A stretch of DNA of 64,000 nucleotides from an uncultured Acetobacteraceae bacterium (GTDB lineage: Bacteria; Pseudomonadota; Alphaproteobacteria; Acetobacterales; Acetobacteraceae): assembly GCA_903907955.1 (NCBI GenBank), contig CAIVPZ010000049.1, positions 1-64,000 on the forward strand, written 5' to 3'. Position 1 is the stretch's first letter, and the number at the start of each line of letters is the position of its first letter. Made by a program: the position numbers and the translations under genes. A model generated the notes under the pieces. It worked only from the letters and a program-made list of their open reading frames with translations, was not told where the DNA came from and made no database searches. Of this stretch, positions 40,364 to 49,647 are shown in pieces.

Positions 40364-41374
40364 TCACCACCATTTCACCGGCTTCGGCGCCGGCACGCGC
40401 GCCGCCTTGTCACCGGAGGCACGGCGCCGCGCCGGCACGTCCAACACCGCGGCACGCCGCGTCCGGCGCGGCGCGGCGGCCTCGGGTTCGACCGCAGCGA
40501 TGGCGACCGGGCGGGCTGGCGCGGATACGGTAACGGCCTTTTTCGCCGCTTTTGGCCGGGCTGGCGTTGCCTTGGCCGCAGCCGGCGCGGCCGACGCGGC
40601 TTTGCCGCCGGCCGCCTTTTTCCTGCCCGACGGCTTTGCCGCTGGCGGCACGTCCGCCGCCGCCATATCGAGGCCGAACAGAGCAGAAACGTCGTCGGTC
40701 TCCAGCACCCGGCCGGCAGCCGGCCCCTGCTTGGACATCGGCAGCGCCGCGTCGACCTGCGCCACCAGATCGGTCTCATCCACCGCGCGCAGCCGGAACA
40801 GCAACTCCGGCTGCTGGTCGAACCGGGCACCGACGCCATACAGCACCGCCGCCACGTGCTTGCACATCACCGCGTGGTCCGGGCAGGAGCAGGAAAAGCG
40901 GATGTCGGACGGCCGCGGAAACAGACCGCCCTGCTGCCGGCAGAGCCGCTCCATGACGCCCTTGGAGAACCGCCCCTGCAGCAGTTCCACCAGCGAATCG
41001 ATGCCGCCGGCGCAGTCGGTGCAGATCGACCGCCATTGCGGCGCCGGCGTCTCCTTGATGGTAACCGTGACGTCGTACAGCTCCGACCCGCTGACCACCG
41101 CGGTGACCCGGCCCGGCGCGATCTGCAGATCGACCACCGAGCCGTTGCGCACATAGGTACGCCCGCGCGGCAGGCGGTTCTCGTAATCGTGGTAGCCTTC
41201 CATGTTGTCGCACCACGCCTGGCCCCAGAAGGTGGTGGCGATGGCCCGTCCGGCGATCCGCACGGGCGCCACTGCATGGCCAGCCTTGCGCCGCTTCTCC
41301 ATCGCGCGCTCGGCGCGCCGGCGGCGCTCGGCAACGGGAACGTACGGCGCCCATCCTCCGTAATAGCGGGACAT
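40364..41374 (-). CDS. SWIM zinc-finger protein with basic KA-rich tail
   Basis: This 336-residue protein begins SRYYGGWAPYVPVAERRRRA and has TTFWGQAWCDNMEGYHDYENR, a phrase shared by SWIM proteins paired with SNF2 ATPases. The SWIM motif is FSCSCPDHAVMCKHVAAVLY (Cys-x-Cys ... Cys-x-His, near residues 163-180). From about 250 on it is Lys/Ala/Pro-rich and probably binds DNA. It starts six bases after the SNF2 gene stop in the same direction, so the two are an operon; the partner likely supplies the motor. Confidence 0.85.
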   Translation of the reverse strand: MSRYYGGWAPYVPVAERRRRAERAMEKRRKAGHAVAPVRIAGRAIATTFWGQAWCDNMEGYHDYENRLPRGRTYVRNGSVVDLQIAPGRVTAVVSGSELYDVTVTIKETPAPQWRSICTDCAGGIDSLVELLQGRFSKGVMERLCRQQGGLFPRPSDIRFSCSCPDHAVMCKHVAAVLYGVGARFDQQPELLFRLRAVDETDLVAQVDAALPMSKQGPAAGRVLETDDVSALFGLDMAAADVPPAAKPSGRKKAAGGKAASAAPAAAKATPARPKAAKKAVTVSAPARPVAIAAVEPEAAAPRRTRRAAVLDVPARRRASGDKAARVPAPKPVKWW

Positions 41375-41379
41375 CGTGG

Positions 41380-44091
41380 TCAGTCCTTCATCGCGGCGCC
41401 CAGGTCGAGCGCTACCAGTTGCAACAGCGCCTGATCGGTCATTTCCGTCAGGTTGACCTCCCCGCCGCCGGTCAGCAGCGCGTCGGACAATCCCTGCTTC
41501 GACTCGAGCATGGCGTCGATTCGGTCCTCGATCGTGCCACGGCAGACGAATTTGTGCACCAGCACGTTCTTTTTCTGGCCGATGCGGAAAGCCCGGTCGG
41601 TCGCCTGGTTTTCCACCGCCGGATTCCACCAGCGATCGAAATGCACGACATGCGCGGCCGCCGTCAGCGTCAGCCCCGAGCCGCCGGCCTTCAGCGACAG
41701 CACGAAGAACGGCACCGACTCGTCGTCCTGGAACCGCTCCACCAGCGGCTTGCGCTGCTTCACCGCGGTGCCGCCGTGCAGCACCAGCCCCGACCGGCCG
41801 AAGATGCCGCCGAGGAAGGCCGCCAGCGGCGCGGTCGCTTCGCGGAACTGGGTGAACACCAGCATCTTCTCCTGCCGCGCCGCCACCACCTCGGCGATTT
41901 CGCGCAGGCGGGCGAGCTTGCCGCTGTCCGCTTCCGCCCAGCCGCCATCGCCCAGCCATTGCGACGGATGGTTGCAGATCTGCTTGAGCCGCATAAGCAT
42001 CGCCAGCACCACGCCCTTGCGCTGGATGCCCTCGGCTTCCTCCAGGCTGCGCGACAGATCCTCGACCGCCTGCGCATACAGCGCCGCCTGCTTGCGGCTG
42101 AGATGGCAATGCGCGCGCAGCTCGGTCTTGTCGGGCAGGTCGGCGATCACCGAGCGGTCGGTCTTCATGCGGCGCAGGATGTACGGGCGCACCAGCTCGC
42201 GCAGCGGCCCGTATGGATTCTCGGTCCGTTCGGCCAGTCCCCTGGTGTATTTCGTGAACTGCTTGGCGCCGCCCAGCAGCCCCGGATTGATCACATCGAA
42301 GATCGACCACAGATCGCCCAGGCTGTTCTCGACCGGCGTCCCGGTCAGCGCGATCCGCGCCCGCGCCTTCAGCGCCCTGGCAGCCTTTGTCTGCTTGGCA
42401 CCGGGGTTTTTCAGCGCCTGCGCCTCATCGAAAATCGCCAGCCGCCATGGGATTTCCCCGAGCACCGGCAGGCGCAGCAGGGTGCCGTAACTGGTGATCG
42501 CCAGATCGAGCTTTTCGACCTCGGCCGGCGTGAACGCCTTCATCTCCTCGGAGGTCATCGCCGAGGGATGCACGATCCTGGCGGCGATGCCGGGAGAGAA
42601 ATGTTCAATCTCCGCCACCCAGTTGGCCAGCAGCGAGGCCGGCGCCACCAGCAGGCACGGCGGCAGTTGCGCGCCGCCGCTGCGCTGGCGCTGCACCAGC
42701 AGCAGCGCCAGCACCTGGATGGTCTTGCCCAGCCCCATGTCGTCGGCCAGGCAGGCGCCCAGCCCAAGCCCGGACAGCAGATGCAGCCACTGCACGCCGG
42801 CCTTCTGATAGGGCCGCAAGCTGCCACGCAGCGCCGGGCCGGGATCGACGCCGCTGCCATCCGGTGCCCGCAGCGCCTTCAGCGTCTCCGCCAGCCACGG
42901 CCCCGCGGTAACCCGCGACCATGCGGCGGTTTCCGCATCGGCGGCATCGTGCGTCACGTCGGCGCCGGCCAGCAGGCGCATCGCCTCGGCGAACGGCAAC
43001 CCCTGCGCGCGCGCCAGCGCCGATGCCGCCTCGAACTGCCGCAGCGTGCGTTCCAGCCGTTCGCGGTCCACCTCGACCCATTGGCCGCGCAGCAGCACCA
43101 GCCCGTCGGTGCCGGCGAGCAAAGCCTGGATTTCCGGTTCGCTCAGCGCTTCGCCATCGAGCGTCATCTGCACGGCGAAATCGAGCAGCGCGTCCAGCCC
43201 GAGCTTCGAGGGCGCGCGCACGCCGACCGTCGCCGTCACCTGCGGGCGGGCGGGGCGGTTGGCGCGCCAGGTGGCCGGCATGCGCACCACCACGCCGGCG
43301 CTTTCCAACTCGGCGGCACTCGCCAGGAAGCGCGACGCTTCCTGCGGACTCCAGCGCAGCGGGTGAAAGATTTCGCCGGCATCGATCATCGGCCGCAGCC
43401 AGGCGCAGCGCTCGGCGGCGCGCTGCACCGGCACCAGCAGCGACAGCAGCTTGCTGCGGTTCACCGCCCCGGCATATTCGCGCAGCGCCTGGCCGAGCGG
43501 CAGATGCTGCGCGCGGGCCTGGGCGGAAAGCTGCGTGGTGTAGGTCGCCATGAAGGCGAACGGGGCATCCGGGTCGCGGCGGTTCTCCGCCAGATTGAAA
43601 TGCACCCGCCCGACCAGGTTCCATGCCGGGTTCAGGCCCTTCAGAAAGCTCTGCAGGTCGGTGCCGGCCGCCGCGAGCGACTGCGCCGCCGCCTGCCCCA
43701 GTTCGGCCCACAGGGCGCGGAGCACGTCCGCCGTCAGGTATTCGGCGCCCGCCATCATCGGCGCCGTCAGCACCAGCGAAACAAGCTCGCCTTCGCCCGG
43801 CGCCGGCACCTCGGGCACGCCGGCGGACGCCGCCGCGGCTTCCCCGTGCAGGCACAGCGCCGCCACGTAGCGGCCGGCAAAACCGCGCCACCACACGAAC
43901 ACCGGCGGCAGCGCCTGCCCCACCTCGCCCGCCCCAAGCCGCAGCAGCCCCGGTCCGCTGCCGCGGACGAACGCCTCGGCAAGCCGCGCCGCCGCGGCCT
44001 CGTCCATGTCGGGCGCCGCGTCGGTGCGTTCGCCAACCAGCCGCCCATGCGGCGTCAGGCGCAGGCCGAGACGGCTCACGTCATGCACCAT
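41380..44091 (-). CDS. SNF2-family DEAD/DEAH-box helicase-like ATPase
   Basis: This 903-residue protein has an N-terminal SNF2-associated region (about 1-400) and a Swi2/Snf2 motor. Motor motifs: Walker A LADDMGLGKTIQVL (Lys456), DEAQ box IFDEAQALKNPGAKQ (Asp555), TGTPVENSLGDLWS, MLVFTQFREAT, LKAGGSGLTLTAA and NQATDRAFRIGQ. It translocates on double-stranded DNA to remodel protein-DNA complexes. The SWIM partner follows directly. The role may be in recombination or RNA polymerase recycling (compare RapA), but is not defined. Confidence 0.9.
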   Translation of the reverse strand: MVHDVSRLGLRLTPHGRLVGERTDAAPDMDEAAAARLAEAFVRGSGPGLLRLGAGEVGQALPPVFVWWRGFAGRYVAALCLHGEAAAASAGVPEVPAPGEGELVSLVLTAPMMAGAEYLTADVLRALWAELGQAAAQSLAAAGTDLQSFLKGLNPAWNLVGRVHFNLAENRRDPDAPFAFMATYTTQLSAQARAQHLPLGQALREYAGAVNRSKLLSLLVPVQRAAERCAWLRPMIDAGEIFHPLRWSPQEASRFLASAAELESAGVVVRMPATWRANRPARPQVTATVGVRAPSKLGLDALLDFAVQMTLDGEALSEPEIQALLAGTDGLVLLRGQWVEVDRERLERTLRQFEAASALARAQGLPFAEAMRLLAGADVTHDAADAETAAWSRVTAGPWLAETLKALRAPDGSGVDPGPALRGSLRPYQKAGVQWLHLLSGLGLGACLADDMGLGKTIQVLALLLVQRQRSGGAQLPPCLLVAPASLLANWVAEIEHFSPGIAARIVHPSAMTSEEMKAFTPAEVEKLDLAITSYGTLLRLPVLGEIPWRLAIFDEAQALKNPGAKQTKAARALKARARIALTGTPVENSLGDLWSIFDVINPGLLGGAKQFTKYTRGLAERTENPYGPLRELVRPYILRRMKTDRSVIADLPDKTELRAHCHLSRKQAALYAQAVEDLSRSLEEAEGIQRKGVVLAMLMRLKQICNHPSQWLGDGGWAEADSGKLARLREIAEVVAARQEKMLVFTQFREATAPLAAFLGGIFGRSGLVLHGGTAVKQRKPLVERFQDDESVPFFVLSLKAGGSGLTLTAAAHVVHFDRWWNPAVENQATDRAFRIGQKKNVLVHKFVCRGTIEDRIDAMLESKQGLSDALLTGGGEVNLTEMTDQALLQLVALDLGAAMKD

Positions 44092-44351
44092 CGGCCGGTG
44101 CCGGCGTCGCTTCCAAGGCTGAACTCAAAGCCGTGGCCCTCGCTGCTTCGATGACGGCATCTGCGGATATCGTCGCTTGTTATCGCGGAAACCGGCGTTG
44201 CTGCCAGTTCGCGTTCCCGCCGCTCCGAATGTGGTTGCCGCTGGGGATTTTCGAGATGCCGAAGGCGCCGGCTGGCACCCGGGGGAACCCGCCGCTATGG
44301 GGTGCGGCGCGGCTGCACTGGCGTGGCCGCGGACCGAGGGCCGCAGACCGT

Positions 44352-45014
44352 ATGCCTAGAATTGTTATCGTCCTGACCAGCGCCGCCACTTTCATCGTGG
44401 TCGCCAATTTCCTGCGCAACCGATTTGCCGCGCGGCGCGGCGTGCATAATTCCCACTCGTTCAATGCCCGCTCGCCCAGCCGCGACCGGGCTTTCCTGGT
44501 CCGCCTGTTCGACCGCCTGTTCGCCGACCGGCCAGCCGGCGCACCGCCGGCGGTGCTGTGCGATATCGGCGGCGCCGGCCAGATCACCCCGGCCTCCGAC
44601 CCGCACGGACGCCTCGGCGCGGTGATCGAGGTGAACGACCCCGCTTGCGTGCCCGGCGCGATTTCCGAAGCGGCGTTCCATGCGCTGTCGCGCGCCGACC
44701 TCGACGTGGTGACGGCCTTCGGGGTCGGCATGTATCTCGATGAGGGCCAGCTCGCCCGCTACTTCGCCTCGGCGCGGGCCAGGCTGCGGCCGGACGGGTG
44801 GCTGGTGATCGCCGACCCGGAATACGGGTCCGGGGTGGCGCGCAGCCTGTGGTCGATGGCGACCAGCTGGCTGCTGGCGACGCGCATCGACTACAAGCCG
44901 CTGGACGCGGTGGCGCGCATCGCCGGGCGCTGCGGCTTTGAACTGGCGCACCGGCAGACCTACGCCGAGGACTGGTACGTCGCGGTATTCCGCCCGGTAG
45001 CGCAGGAGCCCTAA
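44352..45014 (+). CDS. Methyltransferase-like membrane-anchored protein
   Basis: This 220-residue protein has an N-terminal hydrophobic segment (IVIVLTSAATFIVVANFL) that may anchor it, followed by a class I methyltransferase-like fold: AVLCDIGGAGQITP in place of motif I, LGAVIEVNDP, VVTAFGVGMYLDE, and RLRPDGWLVIADPEYG. Motif I is atypical (DIGGAGQ), so SAM binding is uncertain. The 260 bases upstream show no gene. It is followed by hairpin and structured repeats. Confidence 0.6.
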   Translation: MPRIVIVLTSAATFIVVANFLRNRFAARRGVHNSHSFNARSPSRDRAFLVRLFDRLFADRPAGAPPAVLCDIGGAGQITPASDPHGRLGAVIEVNDPACVPGAISEAAFHALSRADLDVVTAFGVGMYLDEGQLARYFASARARLRPDGWLVIADPEYGSGVARSLWSMATSWLLATRIDYKPLDAVARIAGRCGFELAHRQTYAEDWYVAVFRPVAQEP

Positions 45015-45068
45015 CCCAGGAATTTCTTACCGAACGGGGTCAAGGGGGCCACTGCCCCCCTGGCGGGT

Positions 45069-45085
45069 CCAGGGCGGCGCCCTGG
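45069..45085. repeat. CCAGGGC-type hairpin
   Basis: CCAGGGCGGCGCCCTGG is a perfect inverted repeat. A second, looser GGGGGC/GCCCCC hairpin lies just before it (about 45045-45062). It follows the methyltransferase-like gene and belongs to the CCAGGGG family. Confidence 0.6.
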
Positions 45086-45095
45086 CCTGCCTTGC

Positions 45096-45201
45096 CTCAG
45101 AGCTTGTGAAGCAATCGAACTAGCGAATGAAAGCCCGCTGATATCATTGAGCGTTTCCGGCAGGAACCGAGCGCCGCGGGCATTCATTTACCAACTCTCA
45201 G
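45096..45201. repeat. Dispersed structured repeat, copy 4 (provides stop of msrP-linked gene)
   Basis: The plus strand begins CTCAGAGCTTGTGAAGCAAT and ends CCAACTCTCAG. It contains GCCCGCTGATATCATT and GCCGCGGGCATTCATT. On the minus strand the opening CTGAGAG supplies the TGA of the 103-residue membrane protein gene. Confidence 0.8.
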
Positions 45202-45509
45202 CTCCGCCGCCGCCGAGAGCGGGCCGGGCCGCCGCGGTTGGCCAGCGTCACCGCCGCCCCGCCGGTTACCAGCGCCAGCGCCGTCGGCAGCAGCCAGGCC
45301 GGCCGCAGCAAAACCGGCACCGCCACGTTCATCCACACCCAGACGGAAACGCTTTCGCGAACCGCATCCTGAACCCAGATCAGCGCGCCCTTGCCGAGCA
45401 CAGCGATCGCCTGGATGAGCGGCATCTCCGGCGGCAGCATGATCGCCAGCGCGAAGGCCAGCACCACGAAGCCGGCCGAGATGACGGCCAGGATGCGGGC
45501 GAAGATCAT
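45198..45509 (-). CDS. Small membrane protein coupled to msrP
   Basis: This 103-residue protein has two or three membrane segments (RILAVISAGFVVLAFALAIM near the start and AWLLPTALALVTGGAAVTLA near the end) and an Arg-rich cytoplasmic-type tail. Its ATG overlaps the msrP stop (ATGA), the place usually held by msrQ, but it is half the length of MsrQ and has no histidine at all, so it cannot bind haem as MsrQ does. I do not recognise the family. Its stop comes from repeat copy 4. Confidence 0.7.
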   Translation of the reverse strand: MIFARILAVISAGFVVLAFALAIMLPPEMPLIQAIAVLGKGALIWVQDAVRESVSVWVWMNVAVPVLLRPAWLLPTALALVTGGAAVTLANRGGPARSRRRRS

Positions 45510-46474
45510 GTGAACAGCCGCTCGGTCTTCAGACCGTCATACAGCGACGAAACGTATTCGCCATAACCGTTCCAGATGCGTGTTGGCACCATCTCGTCGC
45601 TCCCCAGCAGCCGCTCGTGCGCCTGGCTCCAGCGAGGATGCGGCACGTCCGGGTTCACGTTGGCCCAGAAGCCGTATTCGCTGGCCTGCACCTGTTCCCA
45701 ATAGCTCACCGGGCGCCGGTCGGTGAACTCCACTTTGACGATCGACTTCGCCGATTTGAACCCGTACTTCCAGGGCAGCGTCAACCGAATAGGTGCACCA
45801 TCCTGTTTTGGAATGGTTTTTCCGTACATGCCGACGGCCAGGAAGGCAAGTTCGTTGGTCGCTTCGGCAAGCGTGACGCCTTCGGTGTACGGCCACGGAT
45901 ACCAGTTCTGGCGCAGGCCCGGCATGGTTTTCTGATCGGCCAGCGTGGTGAACACCAGGTATCTGGCCGCTGCGGTCGGCTCGGCGAGCCTGACCAGTTC
46001 GGCGAGCGGGAAGCCGATCCAGGGCACCGTCATCGCCCAGCCCTCGACGCAGCGGTGGCGATAGACGCGTTCCTCCAGTGTCACCGCCTTCAGCAGATCC
46101 TCCAGCGCGATGCTGCGCGGCCTGGCCACCATGCCGGCCAAATTGATGCTCCAGGGGTCGGTCCGCAGCGCCTGGGCAGGGCGGACGATGTCCTTGGAGG
46201 TGCCGAACTCGTAGAAATTGTTGTAGGTGGTGGCGTCCTGCTCCGGGGTGAGCGGGCGACCGGCCTGGTATTTCGGGTTGCGGGGCGCCTGCAGCGGTTT
46301 CAGCGGCGTGGCCGGTGGCGCGCTGCCGCCGAACAGCCGCCATTGCGCCTGCGCCGGCACCGTCGCGGCGATGGTCCCGGCGCCGCCGAGCAGAGCGCGG
46401 CGCGCCAGCACCACCGACTCCGGCGTCGCCTGCGAGTCCGGGATGGTCCAGCCCGGCCGTCGTCGAATCAGCAT
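45506..46474 (-). CDS. msrP: MsrP, periplasmic Mo-dependent methionine sulfoxide reductase subunit
   Basis: This 322-residue molybdopterin enzyme repairs oxidised Met in periplasmic proteins. It has a Tat-like leader (VLARRALLGGAGTIAATV), YNNFYEFG typical of YedY, the Mo-ligand Cys142 in YRHRCVEGWAMTVPW, and LPWKYGFKSAKSIVKVEF. The ATG at 46474 is the start that places the twin arginines near residue 25. The usual membrane haem partner MsrQ is missing downstream. Confidence 0.93.
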   Translation of the reverse strand: MLIRRRPGWTIPDSQATPESVVLARRALLGGAGTIAATVPAQAQWRLFGGSAPPATPLKPLQAPRNPKYQAGRPLTPEQDATTYNNFYEFGTSKDIVRPAQALRTDPWSINLAGMVARPRSIALEDLLKAVTLEERVYRHRCVEGWAMTVPWIGFPLAELVRLAEPTAAARYLVFTTLADQKTMPGLRQNWYPWPYTEGVTLAEATNELAFLAVGMYGKTIPKQDGAPIRLTLPWKYGFKSAKSIVKVEFTDRRPVSYWEQVQASEYGFWANVNPDVPHPRWSQAHERLLGSDEMVPTRIWNGYGEYVSSLYDGLKTERLFT

Positions 46475-46608
46475 GGCGCTTCCCCATTTGCTCCGCTGCC
46501 ATGGAGGTGGCGTGCGCCGCAACGGCTGCAAGCCGGACCGCCCTGCCCCTTCTGCTCCGGGACTGTCCGGGCGCGCCGGCATGACACGCAATGGGCAGAA
46601 CGTCCGGT

Positions 46609-47238
46609 TCAGGATTTCGGCGCGTGCTCGGCGAACGCCGCGGCCTGGGGGAGTGCCGGAACGGCTGCGGTGGGCACCGCCTCCGGGATGGGCGGCGGGA
46701 CCGCCAGCGAGTCGTAATAGTCCCAGGCAAAATTGTTGGCGTAGAAAAGGCCGGCAATGACCACGGTCGATGCCGTCACGGCCACGATCGTCGTCGTTGA
46801 GGAGCCGGTATAGGCGTAGAGCGATGCGGCCTTGATGCCCTTGACCCAGAAGATGGTCGCGTTCCAGGTCAGGAATTTGTCGGTGGTCCGCCAGAATTCC
46901 TCTTTCAGGTCAAACGGCTGGCCCGGTTCACGTTTCGCCGGCGGGGGGAGATGCTTGTCCCACAGATAATCGTTCGCCGTGTAGATCGCCAGCGAGGCGG
47001 CGGTGCCGAACGCCGTCAGTGCGGTGCCGAATGCCATGCTGCCGGCGGCGATGGAATAGATGGCCACGTTGGCCGCCGTGGTGCCGGCCTTGTAGGTGAT
47101 CGCCTTCAGGGCGGAGTGCATCACCGAGGCGTCGCCTGAAGCGGGTGCCGCCGCCGCGGGCGGTGTCTGCGCCTGCGCGGGGCTCAGGAACAGGCACAGC
47201 GCGACGGAGGCAGCGATCATTGCGGGCCGCATGCCCAT
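46609..47238 (-). CDS. DUF2061-like exported or membrane protein
   Basis: This 209-residue protein has a signal peptide (AMIAASVALCLFLSPAQAQ), then helices KAGTTAANVAIYSIAAG, AFGTALTAFGTAASLAIYTAN, and YANNFAWDYYDSL. The pattern with ITYKAGTTAAN and NDYLWDKHLPPP resembles DUF2061 proteins, whose function is unknown. GAGG lies five bases before the ATG at 47238. It is not coupled to either neighbour. Confidence 0.65.
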   Translation of the reverse strand: MGMRPAMIAASVALCLFLSPAQAQTPPAAAAPASGDASVMHSALKAITYKAGTTAANVAIYSIAAGSMAFGTALTAFGTAASLAIYTANDYLWDKHLPPPAKREPGQPFDLKEEFWRTTDKFLTWNATIFWVKGIKAASLYAYTGSSTTTIVAVTASTVVIAGLFYANNFAWDYYDSLAVPPPIPEAVPTAAVPALPQAAAFAEHAPKS

Positions 47239-47398
47239 ATCTACCTCGGCTTGGTGAAACTGGAAGATGCGGTCGGATCGGGAGTCAGCGCAGCGACCTT
47301 GTGTGATCATGCCCCGGCGAGCGGGCAATTTGCAAAAGAGTTACAGTCTGTAATCCGCCATGGCATGCCGCGCAAGCCGGCAACGGGTGCAAAGAACG

Positions 47399-48961
47399 TC
47401 AGAGCGCCACCATCGGGAAGGTGGCGGCGATCGCCCAGGCAAGCGACAGCGCATTGGCGAGCGCGGCCGGCAACGGGTGCCGGGTGGCACGCCATGACCA
47501 TGTGCTGAATACCCCATACACGATGAAGAAAACCACAATGACCGGCAGGATGATGATCAGGAAGAACAACCGGTGCAGGTTCAGCCCGATCGCCAGCGCC
47601 AGCGACACCAGTAAAAACAGCTTGCTCGCCACATAGGCGCCGCGCGGCATGGCGGCGCCGCGGGTCAGCCATTCGTCGGCCACGAACCAGGGCAGCGTGC
47701 CGGCCAGCACCAGCGGCAGCATCAGCAGCCGCTCGCCGGTGGGGATGAACGCGGTGAAATACGCATCGATCGGCAGGCCGATGCCCAGCACGCCCCAGGC
47801 CGCGATGGCGCAGGCGACCGCCAGCACCGGGCCGGACGGACGCAGCCCCGCCAGGGGCACCCGCAGCCACGCCAGCCCCGCCAGCATCAGCAGCCCGTAC
47901 ACGCCGAGATGCAGCGCCAGGTAGTCGCCCAGCAGCAGCGGCAACAGGTCGGGCGGCAGCGGGCGCAGCAGCAGCGGCGTGGCGATGGCCGGCAGCAGCA
48001 GCACCGGCCACAGCCGCCGCCAGGGCAGGCCGGCGCCGGCGGGCGGCTCGGCCAGCACCGGCAGCAGGGCGGCGAGCGGCCAGGCCAGCGCCACCAGCGC
48101 GCTGAACAGCAGGGCGAGCCACGGGCCGCGCGACGGCACCGGGCCATCGCCGGCCGGGGCGAAATTGGCGTCGAGCCAGTCGCGCGCCGCCTGCAAACTG
48201 GCGTGGCTGTAGAGCACGCCCACGTGTTCAGCGTCGCCGGCATAGGCCAGCCGCCTTGCGGTGCCGGCCTGCGGGTTGCCATAGGTGACCCCCGGCAGCA
48301 CCGGACCGGCGGTGGCCATGCCGACGATGCGCGCGCCCTCGCGGTGCAGGAAATCCGGCTCGAGCGCGCCGACGATCACCAGCAGGTTGCGCGGCCGGTC
48401 GGCATCGACGCCGCGCACGAAGGCCGAAACGGCGACGGTGGCGGCGATGTCGGGATGGGTGCGGCCGTACTGCACCACCGTGTCGGACGCCATGGAGTGG
48501 CCGAGCAGGGCGATCCGCCCGTCGCCGTCGGGCCGGGCGCGGGCATAGGCGACCACCTGGTCGATGGCATCCAGCAGGCAGGCGGCGGCAGCCTTGTCGT
48601 CGGTGATGCCGCCGGCCAGCCGGGTCGGGTTGCGGCCATGGCCGGGGAAATCAAACGTCACGGCAATATAGCCGGCATGGGCAAGCGTGATGGCAAACGG
48701 CTGCATGAGCTGGCGGGAGCCGGCGAAGCCGTGCGCGATCACCACCACCGGGGCGCGGCCGGCGGCCAGCGGGCGGAATATGGTGAGCGGGATGCTGCCG
48801 GCCTGGCCGGCCTCGATGGCCAGGCCGTCGGTGGCGGCCTGCAACTGCCACACCGCCATGGCGATGCAAACCAGCGCCGCCACCGCGACCAGCCCGTGCC
48901 ACACGGTCAGCCGGGACGCGGCAGGTCGGCCGCGAAGGATGGTTGCAACTGCCCCGTGCAT
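47399..48961 (-). CDS. Alpha/beta hydrolase fused to a multi-helix membrane domain
   Basis: This 520-residue protein has an N-terminal membrane helix (WHGLVAVAALVCIAMAVW), a serine hydrolase domain (about 60-290) with VVIAHGFAGSRQ, FDFPGHGRNP and the nucleophile elbow LLGHSMASD, and then about seven membrane helices (about 300-515). The His and Asp of the triad are likely in GDAEHVGVLYSH and the VGALEPDF loop. Substrate is unknown; a lipid or surface ester is plausible. It is divergent from the lipocalin gene with only 17 bases between starts. Confidence 0.75.
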   Translation of the reverse strand: MHGAVATILRGRPAASRLTVWHGLVAVAALVCIAMAVWQLQAATDGLAIEAGQAGSIPLTIFRPLAAGRAPVVVIAHGFAGSRQLMQPFAITLAHAGYIAVTFDFPGHGRNPTRLAGGITDDKAAAACLLDAIDQVVAYARARPDGDGRIALLGHSMASDTVVQYGRTHPDIAATVAVSAFVRGVDADRPRNLLVIVGALEPDFLHREGARIVGMATAGPVLPGVTYGNPQAGTARRLAYAGDAEHVGVLYSHASLQAARDWLDANFAPAGDGPVPSRGPWLALLFSALVALAWPLAALLPVLAEPPAGAGLPWRRLWPVLLLPAIATPLLLRPLPPDLLPLLLGDYLALHLGVYGLLMLAGLAWLRVPLAGLRPSGPVLAVACAIAAWGVLGIGLPIDAYFTAFIPTGERLLMLPLVLAGTLPWFVADEWLTRGAAMPRGAYVASKLFLLVSLALAIGLNLHRLFFLIIILPVIVVFFIVYGVFSTWSWRATRHPLPAALANALSLAWAIAATFPMVAL

Positions 48962-48978
48962 GCCCAGATAGCCCTTCC

Positions 48979-49512
48979 ATGATCGCAGACATGATTCTCG
49001 CCGTGCGTAACGCCTGCCTGCGCGGCGCTCCCGCAGGCCCACCGCCCGCAACCGTGGCGAAGGTTGATCTCGACCGCTACCTGGGCACATGGTTCGAAGT
49101 CGCAAGACTGCCGAACCCGGAGGAGGATGGCTACGGGCGACGCTGCGTCGATGTCACCGCAACCTACTCCCGACGGCTCGACGGCCGGGTGGACGTGCTG
49201 AACGTGGCGCGCAACGCAAACGGGGGCATGCGCAGCACCTCGGTGCATGGAACGGCGCGGCCGGTGGATGCCACCGGGTCGAAGCTGGTGGTGACGTTCT
49301 TCCGGCTGTTCAACGGCGATTACTGGGTGTTGGGGCTCGACCCGGATTACCGCTGGGCACTGGTGGGCACGCCGCGGCGGCGCCGGCTGTGGCTGCTGGC
49401 GCGCACGCCGCGGCTGGAGGCGGCCGATTACGACCGCGCGCTGGCGATCGCCGCCACCGCGGGATACGATCCCGGCCGCATCGTGAAGACGCAGCAATCC
49501 ACGGCGGCCTGA
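48979..49512 (+). CDS. Lipocalin (Blc-like)
   Basis: This 177-residue protein carries the lipocalin signature YLGTWFEVARLPN, then CVDVTATYSRR, VDVLNVARN, a FFRLFNGDYWVLGLDPDY strand pair and LWLLARTPRL. Bacterial lipocalin Blc binds lipids or haem at the outer membrane. No lipobox or clear signal peptide is visible, so its location is unclear. ATG choices at 48979 or 48991 are both possible. Confidence 0.85.
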   Translation: MIADMILAVRNACLRGAPAGPPPATVAKVDLDRYLGTWFEVARLPNPEEDGYGRRCVDVTATYSRRLDGRVDVLNVARNANGGMRSTSVHGTARPVDATGSKLVVTFFRLFNGDYWVLGLDPDYRWALVGTPRRRRLWLLARTPRLEAADYDRALAIAATAGYDPGRIVKTQQSTAA

Positions 49513-49647
49513 GCTCGATCGTTACGTTGCCAATGGTTGCGTCATGCGCCGGTCTGATATGCGGGTCTGACCGGCGCGGTTCGCGGTTGTGGTATTCCGG
49601 CGTGCACGCGCAAAGTTGATGCCGAATAAAAAGATCGGCGGCGGGAC

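Noticed and set aside
41419-44154. 911-codon plus-strand frame opposite the SNF2 gene
   Set aside because: Antisense shadow; the SNF2 motifs on the minus strand are unambiguous.
44100-44351. Short open frames between the SNF2 gene and the methyltransferase-like gene
   Set aside because: They lack start signals and recognisable protein features; the interval is treated as intergenic.
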